From contig JASANG010002173.1 in assembly GCA_030248215.1 (NCBI GenBank), positions 124,001 through 188,000 of the forward strand: DNA of 64,000 nt. The letters are read 5' to 3'. Shown here piece by piece: positions 49,101 to 60,000 of the stretch; positions within the stretch are counted from its first letter, which is position 1; every line of letters begins with the position of its first letter. The translations under genes and the position numbers were made by a program. This DNA comes from Enoplolaimus lenunculus (taxonomy: Eukaryota; Nematoda; Enoplea; Enoplida; Thoracostomopsidae). Below the pieces are notes generated by a model. That model ran no database searches. It saw only the letters and a program-made list of their open reading frames with translations, and was not told where the DNA came from.

Positions 49101-52100
49101 TTTGCATCGACAACCTTTTAGTATCTCACGGCAGACGGAGAAATCCATTCCCGTAACCGCGCCGGATTTGCCATTGGAAGTGTCCGGTTCCAATTCGCGT
49201 ATCAAGAGTTGAGTTGAACTAGCGATACGTAATAGAAAAAGCACAATCTAAGGCGATTCAAATTGAAACAGATGTATAACATCAAACGTATCCTCATTAT
49301 TTGCCATTGTTGCTTCGTTCTCAATATTGAAAGGACCAACATCAGATACTCAGCAGTTTCAACGTTCACATTTCCACTGTCGGAAAAGTTGGAATTTCAA
49401 CTGAATGCAACAGATATGCGACAACAATTAAAATACTGGTTTCAATTCATACCGCATTGACAAATCGTTAACAGTATTCCAAACCAAGAGTCGATAATAA
49501 GAGTGTGCAACTTCCAAAAATACGAGTGGCATAAAAAGTACCACCCAGCGTTGCGTTTTGCCCATACTGACCCCTTATTTAGAGGGGTCAACTGTACACA
49601 GAACTCAGTTAAACCTAAATCAAAAATATAATCGGAAAATGTTTGCACTGTGTATCGCAACAGTATTTACCTGCGTTCAAGGTTTCAACACCCCCCTCAA
49701 ATGAGGGGGGTAAGGGAAAAACGCAACGCGTGCCGGGTACATTCTTTAATACACAGAATGTATCCAGTTGCACACTCTTGTTGAAACCATTATCGACTCT
49801 TGTCCAAACTAATACCAAATCAATTGAGAACGCGGTGACGGCTCGTGGGACGCGGATCTGTCCCCTTTATTTAGGCTCATCTTTTGTTGTTTTGGTCCAT
49901 GCTAACTGTAGGGTCCTGTCTATTGAGTCTATGCTTGAATGTAAGCTTAAACGTAAACTAAACTTAAATTTAAGCCTAAGCCTAAGCTTAAACGAAGGCC
50001 TAACTCTAGGTTTAAGCAAGCGTAAGCCTGAGCCAAAGCTTCGCAGTCGCCAAATCCCTCAGTTACCTGTGTCCGAGCGGACCGGTCCCTATAAATTATG
50101 GGAAACCGTCGTTGCTTACAGAAATGTTTTCAACCCCAAATTGCGGCCGAAGTTGCTGACGCTCCGCCTCCTGTGTTTTTGTGTATCGATTGTGTTTCGG
50201 CAGTCGAAGATACGTATGAAACGCCGGCGCTGGTTGATATTATCAAACCGATGCCTGACACAATATCATCCGTTTGTCAACTTTTGGTTAGTGGGCCAAT
50301 GTAAAATGAACAGCGCCATAACAGTAGTATAAGCATATTCCTAAGCGTAAGCCGAAAGCTTAAACCTGCCAATGCATAGAACAGGGACTGAACAGTGGTA
50401 TAAGCATTTTTTTCAAGCCTACGCCTAATCATAATGATGAGCTTATACCTAAACCTAAGCCCAAGCCTAAGCAAAAACATTAGTCTAAAGCTTATGCTCA
50501 CTCTAATGCAGTCCCACAGAAAAACGATCGGCCTCTGATCTTTGCATGAGCCGGTTTGTGTTATTAGCAAAAGTCGATAATGACTCTATAGATAAGAGTT
50601 ATGACGACAATTCAACGGCGAACAACTCGTCTCCCGACAACTTGTAATTTGAAATTTCATCGACTCGACAATTCGCCGTCCATCATTATGCTTATGCTTA
50701 GGCTTACCGTTTAGGATTACGCTTAGATTTATTTAACGGCTTTAGGACACTGTTTGGCACCAAGTTGTCGAGCGACGGATTGTCATAGATTCCGCTCAAA
50801 TATTTGGCAAATTTGATTAAAATAGGCAACTTTTTAGGCTTTGGAATTAAAGTCTATCTAGCGACCGAGTTCAGGCTATTTTTTATGTAATAAACGCAGT
50901 TTCAACGTGTTTAAGAAACAATAGCGTTGAATTAATAAGTTAGTTTTAGCTTTCACAGCAGTTTAACGCCTAGTTTAACTATGTTTGTGAACAATGTATA
51001 GAACAAGGCCGCAACAGTAGTATAAGCATATTCCTAAGCCTAAGCCTAAGCCGAAGCGTAACGATGAGCCTATTCCTGCCTAAGCCTAAGCACTAAGCCT
51101 AAGCAAAAAAGTTAGTCTAAAGCTTAAACTTACTCTATGGCAGCCCTGTCGTAAAACGATCCGGCCCCGGTCTATACATGGGCCATGTTTGTTGGCATCC
51201 GGTCCGTGTGGTTTACAGGATTGTAAAAGCTCAAATAAAGCTGCAATTGGAACGTGTTTTTCGACGGAATGTGCAACGTTGAATGGAAACGAACCGATTC
51301 GGATGTGCCAAGTAAATCGTTGTGTAAACACAAATCGACGTCTGATTTAAGTAGCAGTCATTTTAAGATCAAATGAAGTCGGATGCATCAATAAATTGCT
51401 TACTGTTACAGATTTTGAGTGTCAAAGTGGTTTTAGTTGAGTTTAATTGAAAAAATAACTAAAATTTTCGGGGCTAATATCCGTTTAGTGTGACATATGC
51501 CTTTGATATGCTGATATATACTGTTACATTTTAGACGTGCCATGACGATCGGCATTCAAGCTCAACTGGTGGGACCCATATGTTTCACGCACGGCTTCCG
51601 TCTCCTTGGGACTGTCCTGGACCAATTAGTAACGATTTCATCCAGGCTGTGATCAGGTGAGTCAAGGTTATACAATGTTCGCGGAGCTGTACACGACTAC
51701 TCAAAAAAGTCATAGCAGATAACACCCTTTCTGTTAGCCCTATGACACTTCCTAATCATTGCACGGCCAAATTTGAATTTTTGAAAAATTCCATTTTTCG
51801 ATGCTTCAATTATTTTGTTGCGTTTGTTATGACACTTCCTAATCATTCCACACCCAAATTTGAATTTTTGAAAAATTCAATTTTTCGATGCTTCAATTAT
51901 TTTGTTGCGTTTGTTATGACACTTCCTAATCATTGCACGGCCAAATTTGAATTTTTGAAAAATTCGATTTTTCGATGCTTCAATTATTTTGAATTTGATC
52001 ATTTTTGAACGAATCCGCGGTTCGAACACAAAGTGTTCTGGTTTATAATCTACTGAATTTTGTTTAAAATCTAACAATTATTACCTTGTGGTCAGTCATT

Positions 52101-55100
52101 GACATTAATTTCACGTTTACAGCCTCTTGAAAGAATGTTCGTACACTGTTGACAACGAAAAAGACAAACGGCCGCGATGGTTGCAGCAACTCGAAGGCGA
52201 GGAACAAAAAGAAGTTTCTGACGAACGGCGAATGCTATCGCGATATGGAATATGGCTTTTGGTTGGATTGTGTACGCCTCGTGATGATTCTGCGGTTGTA
52301 AGTTTAGTTCGAACCAAAATCATAACACCAATTCGAATTTAGCTATTGAAATTTCGGCTCGTAGGTCCGTCCCGGTTTCTGGTGGGTCTATAAAAAAGTA
52401 GGCTTACATTCTAGACTACATTTCTTGCTTAGGCTTAGGCTTAGACTTAAGCTTAAGCTTAGGAATACGCTTTTGTAACGCTTAGGTTTAGGCTTAGACT
52501 TTAGGAATGCGCTTAATCTACTGTTACGGTCCTAAAAGTAACATTGGCCAAATTTGTGTCTGAATTTGATTAACATCGATATCGCCAGTTGGTAGTGGGT
52601 CAACAGAAACTATAGAACCAGCGAACGGTGCAGTTCAAAATTTTGCAAATTTTTGCGTTTAGCATAGCTCGCGACAGTGCCGTAGCTTCAGATGCTAAGC
52701 TGTGTCAGGTCAATGGTTTGAAGACCTATTACTAACTGGCAATAGATGCTATACACACACGTAAGAATACAACAATTTACCGCTGTATGCAAGTAGGTAA
52801 AAACGTTTATCACGGCAGGACGGATTGCGTTTTGATATTAATTCTGTTGTGAATATAATTTGCATGTACCTTGAGTAATTTGGTGTTGAACAATTTAAAG
52901 CTTATGCAATGGCAGATCCACGGGGGGGCCTCCCCGGTCGTGGCCCCCCAACAGCATCTCGACAAAAATTATATAGCAATTTTGTGACAATTGTTCGTGG
53001 TTTGTGTGTGGGTCAAAAATAAGTTTATTACCAGTGAAATTTTGCCGCCCCCCTCTATTTTGAGATCCTGGATCCGCCACTGGGCTTATGGTTGTTTTTT
53101 GGAGGTGGTATGGCGTTTTTGACTTTAATTTCTCAAAGACCAAAGACTGGTTAGATTGATAAGTAGGGACGGTTCTTATGTAATGACGTATTTATTTAAT
53201 TAAATAGTTTTAGAGAATTTTGTATCATTTTAGGAAGCGATTGGTCATTTGTTAGCGATGCTCTTCCAATGGTTTGGCGTGACAGCACTTCTATCAAACG
53301 GTAAGTAATGTATCTATTAATCTAAAAACGTCTTTGATTGAATTTTATATATACTGTGAATTTCCATTAGTGTTTCAGCCCTTGAGCATATTTGCTGATG
53401 TTTACAACTCAGTGTCATTTAAGAATCCATTTTATTCCAGCATAGGGTATACGGCCAGTGTTACTTTAAGGGGCGTAACAGTAAATTAAGCGTATTTCTA
53501 AGCCTAAGCCTAAGCCTAAGCGTTGCAATAATGTGTTCCTAAGCCTAAGCAAAAAATGTAATCTAGAATCTAAACCTACTCTTTTATAGACCTACCAGAA
53601 ATCTGGACGCCCCTTAGTGTAGCATGGGCCGAGTTTACTATGAGACGGGGTGTTGACGATAGTAAGAATTAAGGCCATACTTATATAGTCTCGAAATTTC
53701 TCGAGAGACAATACAAAGGACTTCTGACAGACTTTAAAATAATCTTTTGCATGCTAAAGGTAAAAAATCTTCTAATGGTCTGCGCCTTGTGCAACCTTGT
53801 AACATTCCTCTTTAAACTTTTTATCCCAAAAACTGTGTAGTACAATTTGTGTACATTTCGGTTCACTCTTTAATTCTTTGCTACATCGTGTACGTTGACT
53901 TTCAAAAGAATGTGTTCCAATTTACGTGTATAAGTTGTCTCTTGTTTAATATATGAAACATTCATTACAACTAGTACTGGAAACCTGCCAAAAATACGTA
54001 TGTGGGGCGTTACAGCTTTAATAATATAGAACGAGTTGTGTACGATATTGTACGTGTGTGCAGTTCAAAATCTTAACAAAAACGTGAAAGCACCGTCGAC
54101 TCGAGCATCGATCTTTGATAGCTGAGCGGTGAAAACGAAAGCACCGTGGTTAAATCATAGGTTGAAATTAGATCTCAGGCGAAGTAATAAAACCGTTCGT
54201 TGAAGTAAAGCTTAATTTCAACTGATATTCATTTTAAACAATGTTACCAATACTTTATAGATGCGACAGGTGCGGCGTTAGAGTGTTTGAAAAACGAATT
54301 TGTTTGTGATTGGCTGCCGAGCGTCATCAAAAATCATTTCGAAGTATTTGTGGAATGCTTATTGCCTCGGCCATCTGAATACGCTCGAGTTGGCGGAACG
54401 TGGTATGTTAAGGTGTTTTGATAATTTTCAAAATATGGTTTTTTCACAAAATTTCGGCATAATTTTGAGAATATATACTGACTCCATGGGCTTGCGTAGT
54501 CAGGATTTTCAAAAAAGGTTGGGTACGTTCTTAAAAAATTTCTGGGGACAGGTCTTGTGTTGCGAACTGATACGGTGTCCGTCAGGGTGTAACAACGGAA
54601 ATTATATTTTCGTTTCATGTTCAAAATTAGTAATAAATCACGTATATATCTCGCAGTTATTCGTGGCAGATATGCTGCAATTGTTTGAAACGAAATAAAA
54701 ATCATGAAATTCATCCAAATGTGGAAATTTCAAAATTTCGATGCATCCGTCATTCGCTGTTGTATTTTTGAAAAACCGGTGAATATATGTAGGCCTCAAT
54801 TGTGTTGGCAGAAAAATAAAACATTTTTGAAACTTTTATACTTCAATATCCGTTTTCGATTTCTGTTATTTTGATCAGTATCCGTTTCTTGACAGACTCT
54901 AGTTTCCTTTTTTAAGAAAAGTAATTTTTTGATGTCTTTGCTAATTGTAACAACTTAAAATTAACGCTAAGCCGCATTCACACGTGCAAGTTTTTTAAGT
55001 GAGAACTCGCGTCTGGAACTTGCACGAAATACTTGCAATTGCAAGTATTTTTAAAAGAACATTTCTATTGACTATTAATCAAACTGCTATGTGCAAGAAA

Positions 55101-57015
55101 TTCAAGTGACTTACAACTGCGTTCCCAGCTGCGAATTAGACAAAATAGCATCAACTCCAGTGAATAATTTGCACCTGCAACAACTTTAAAGCTGCTTTGT
55201 GACCAAACTTGCGCATGCAAGTTGTATGTGCAAGTTTTTGCTGCAAAAACTTGCACGTATGAATAGGGCGTTAATTAAATGACACCAATTTTTTTAATCA
55301 ACTTTGGCGTTAAATATAAAAGAAAAACGCATATGCAATGGATAAAACATATCTTTTGGGGAAACCACAATACGCCGTTGAACAATGGAGATGATTAGCA
55401 GTACAGGTTTTTACCTTGCATACAATAGTCTTTATTACATGCAAACTAAAGGATTTAGAAACGAAGGGGGGTATAGGATGAAAGGACTGGAGGAACCAGA
55501 ATGAAATCGTGCCTACACGCTGAGTCAGAAGCACGACTATACAATATTAATGTGCTTTATCTTTTTAGCATCAGGTTTAGATTTTAATACATTTTGACTG
55601 AAATGTTTATAGGGACCGATTGTCAAGTCGAATTGATCAGTTGAAAGAAGGTTTATCGCGTATACTTGCCTTGATTCCATACGATATTATTACTTATGAC
55701 GTAAGTCGCGAAAAGGTCTACATTCACAGTTTGCTTAATAATGTTTCAAGCATAAACGTCTGTTAAGAAAATATTCGGTATTAAAATTTTACAAAAATTA
55801 GACTAAAATTACGATTAGCCAGCTCACCATGCAGGGCGGGGGGGGCTAAAAATTTTTAGGAGGGGCATACAAAGATTTTCAACAACTTATATGCAGGGTT
55901 GAGAACATTTTCTAAGGTGGGGCAAAATTAGAGGCAGAGCCCCCGCCCCCTGCCTCCCTTGGCTACCGGCCTGTTCACAGTTGTTAATGTTTTCAAAATT
56001 AAATTTTTAATTTTTGTCTTTTATCTTTTAAGAAATTTGTTGCTTTGTGTGTATTTTTTATATATTTTTTAATTAAACTATAATATTTTTTTATTTTAGG
56101 CTTGGGATCGCATAATGCCACACTGGCTCGAAGCAATTGCGACAGAAGTATCCGAAGACGATCAGGCTGAGCTCAAGATATTGTTATGGTATATGAAGTT
56201 AGAAAATGATATACGCAGAACATTCAAAACCGAAGCAAAAAGCCCGAAATTTTAACGGCGTACTGAACCATAATCACTTGAAGTTTTAAACTGCAAAAAA
56301 TGGTGAGTCAAATTGACTATCTCCGAAATAGGCTCTACGGGACTACACAAACTACGTCAAATTGCACTCTGCCATAGTCAAACGTTCGACGCAGTGAGTT
56401 GAATTTGACTCTGGCGGAATTGAATTGAACTCATTTTGTGTAGTCTCGTAGATCCTATTTCGGAGACGTCAATTTTGACAATGCAAAAAACGTGTCTGAA
56501 TTTTTCTATTCGCAGGTTCAAAGTTTACTTGACGTATCATCAACTGCTGATTGGTGCTACATATATTTGATAATATGGGTATAGGGTTTGAGAACAACTA
56601 TATATTGCCATTTGAGGGTTTTAAACGGGTACTATTTAATTTTTGTTCATTTTAAGCAAAATATTTGAAATTGACATGTGTCCGCTGCCGTTTCCGCCGG
56701 AAGACATTTATCATTTTATTGAGTATCGAATGATGGCTGACGATTTTGCTGTTCAACAACAAGCGCTTGATTGGGTTCAAGTAATAGTTTTGTCGTTTAA
56801 AATTATATTTTAATGCCCATCGAGTTTGCAACAGCTCAGGATAATTAGCAAGGCTTGTCCATACTGGAACACAGCGGGACTGAGGACCGTGGAATCTTTA
56901 AAGCTTCATCTTAGGTTTAGGCGTAGGCATATCTTTAGGGTTAGGCTTACGCTTAATAGACAGACGTTTATAGTAAATATGGGTACGTCTAACTAATAGT
57001 TTAGATCAATCTAAA

Positions 57016-57085
<70 letters not shown>

Positions 57086-60000
57086 ATTTCAGGTGTTATC
57101 AAGCCTTGATATTATGATCCCGATGGAAATTTTGCTTGAATTTTTCATTGGCGCCGTTCGAAACATTAAAGTTTCGGCGCCTGGGCCAACTTGCTCAACA
57201 GCGCTCGAAGCGTCTGCGGGTCAAAGTACTAAACCCAAAGACGGCGCCGCTACTGTTAGCGATAAGCCTGTGTTCATCGCAAAGGTAAACAACGACTTGT
57301 AGAAAGCGAGTGAATTTTTGTCAAACGCAGGATCTCAAGTAGAAAGGCGAAATGGGTGGGATGAGGATGCGCCGACTCTCGTACGAAGAATTTCGTTCGT
57401 TTTGAGACCGTACACTTTTCAGCTGCCGCATGGAAAAAATTCTATGTCAGGAAAATTTTTTGTTGCCCCTCCGGGTATCTTCTTGCCTGCCCCTCCGAGT
57501 ATTTTCTCGTCTCCTCTACAAAGAGCTCGTGGTTGCTTAGATGGCTAAACGTCGGAACGTCTTAGATAGTTGATGTTCGTTTACGATCTGTACACGTAAC
57601 CGCAGAAAACTCGACGTAAGCTAGGTTTTTATTAAAATTTTTGGGTCAAATTTTTCATATTTTTGTACTCTACATTGCCGCACAAACACATCAGTGGCGA
57701 TAGTTCGACGGTGGTTACGGGGGATACGGTTCATTTGCCGCATTATTTTAGTCTTTGCCCAGTCTGTTGTATTTTTACTGTGAAATTTGCTACAAAAACC
57801 TGTTGTAATGAGGCTTTGGCTCTAGGCGTAGGCTTAGATTTATTATTTGAAAATTTCAGATTGAATGCGCGGACGATGATTCGTTGGCGTTTGACGCTGA
57901 ACTTGACATCGATTCAATCAAATCAGTTGAAAGCGGAGCTGGTGTGGACGCTAAACTGTTTGATGCTGCCCTGCCGGCCGAAAAATCAGCAGACGGTGTT
58001 GGTAGTCGCAGAGCTGTGCCGGAAGGCGACACAAATATCGAGTTTTATGTTTTAATGATTGATGTTATTATTAAACAGGTACAGGTCGTAACCAGAATAG
58101 ACAGGGAGATTTGTTGACAGTCGACATAAATTTTCTTCTCATAGAATACTTGGCACATGTTACTTTTAGGGTTGCGGTATACTTTTGATGACGCACGGTG
58201 CCGTTCGCATCCGCTGTCCGGCGTGGTACTCACATATGATACCGTATAGTGGCGGACGGTGACGAACGGCGACGTGCGGCGACAGACGGCGCCGGACGAC
58301 AAGTATAGTGTCACCCTTAATTCTATCGATAAATTTCCTATGCCACAGAGCAAAGGAAACAAAGATATTCGATACGAGTCGTTTTTTTCTTTACTGCTGT
58401 ATGTCGAACAAGTTGGAAAATATTAGCAACTGAATAAGGGATTGGTTGTAAGAACTTTTACGATTGTGAAATCAAAGGCTAAATATATTAGCTTTGGCAC
58501 AGCTGGGCAATAAACCAAAAACGTTCGAATCCTATATGAGTAAAATTTTTTTGCCTTCTTGTGCACTTCCCCACCGATTTGCCAAATTTTCAAATTTCAG
58601 CATACACCAAGGTTACTACGATTAAGCATTGTCTCCGGCTTAGAACTAAGCTTAGATTCAGCCTCACGATTGTATGAGACGGTACAATACCGACGCCGGA
58701 GCAGACACCTCCATACCCTCATTTGGGGGTCACCTCCAAAGTGGGTCCCCCAAGATTTTAAAGTAAACAATAGCCGTTAATATTCAACTTGGATTTGATT
58801 ATCACAAGACACCCCCCACCCAGCAATTTTAGACGGCTCACCCTCGTCGCCTGCTCCGGCACTGACACAATAGTTACAGGTTGAACTGTCCGAAATGAAA
58901 AAGCATTGTGGCATCGATTCGTCAGCCCCGCAAAAAGTGTTACAATGTTTAACTGAAATCGCCAAAGCCCCATGGTGGGGAACGCATGTTTGCGACGATC
59001 CAGACCGTGACGGATTTGTTGATTGTTTTTATTGTCAAGAAACAACTGTGTATTTTGAGGTAAATACACTCTAAGTTAATATTTTTTTGACATTTTACGC
59101 TTCAGCCAATCACGCGTTTGTTTGAGGTAAAATGGAGCAATAGTAACGCGATTACTGCTGTCTGTCACGTTTGTTGAATTCAACAGCAACTGCATCGCTG
59201 AATGTCGGGCTAACACAGATTGTAATGCAGGCTAGTAGCCAGCCAATTGATTAGGCAGGGCTTTCAAGTCTTTTCATGAGTTGTAAGCAAGGTTGAAAAT
59301 TTTATAGGGTGGCCAAAAATTTTTTCAGGGGGGGACTGAGCCCCCCCCCCCCCAGTTCCATCTTGACTACGGGTCCGCTGAATTTTTTGGATATTGTTCC
59401 GGCTAACATTTTTGACAATTCTTTTGTAACCAGGAAGAGACCTTTGGATTTTAAAAAATGAATTCTGACCTGGATAATCTGGAACGTCAGCTGGGGGTGG
59501 AAGGATAGCCGGAAAGACCCAAAAAGAATTGTAAAGTAAAGCGTTTTAGGCAACCTTTTCTCACAGTGGAAAAACCTATTTTGTATTACAACCAGTAAAC
59601 TAAAAAGTTGAATCGAACGCGTTGAGTACAATATATTTTGTCGTAAATTATATTTTAGTTCATGGTCGAGGTAATTCAACATATGTGTCCAAAAGAAGAA
59701 GTTAAAATCGAGTTGCACCCTGAAGTCGATTACGAAGCGTTGTGGGAGGAAACGGAAGCGGACGCAACTGTGGCTGGCGGCGGTGAAAACGGTCGAACGA
59801 GCGATGGCGGATGCAGTGGTACTGGCGCAGTGGAAACAGTGTCGTCTGGACTGATGACAGCAGCCAAGTCTACAGATACTGTGGCAGAAATTGATGGTAA
59901 CTAGCAACGGCGTAGTGGCCGAGATTTCAACTTCAACAGGCGTTTGCTTTCCAGAGAATATAATACATTTGTATTTATTGAACGTGGTAAATATGAAATA

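Noticed and set aside
49643-50332. 229-codon open frame over family Q and exon 9
   Set aside because: Runs through a repeat and out of frame with the UNC79 exon.
51742-52008. 88-codon open frame in intron 11
   Set aside because: Product of the 87-bp tandem unit; no homology, no phase fit with exons 11 and 12.
54300-54714. Long opposing open frames over exon 14 and intron 14
   Set aside because: Only 54261-54402 in the UNC79 frame has homology; the rest are overlaps.
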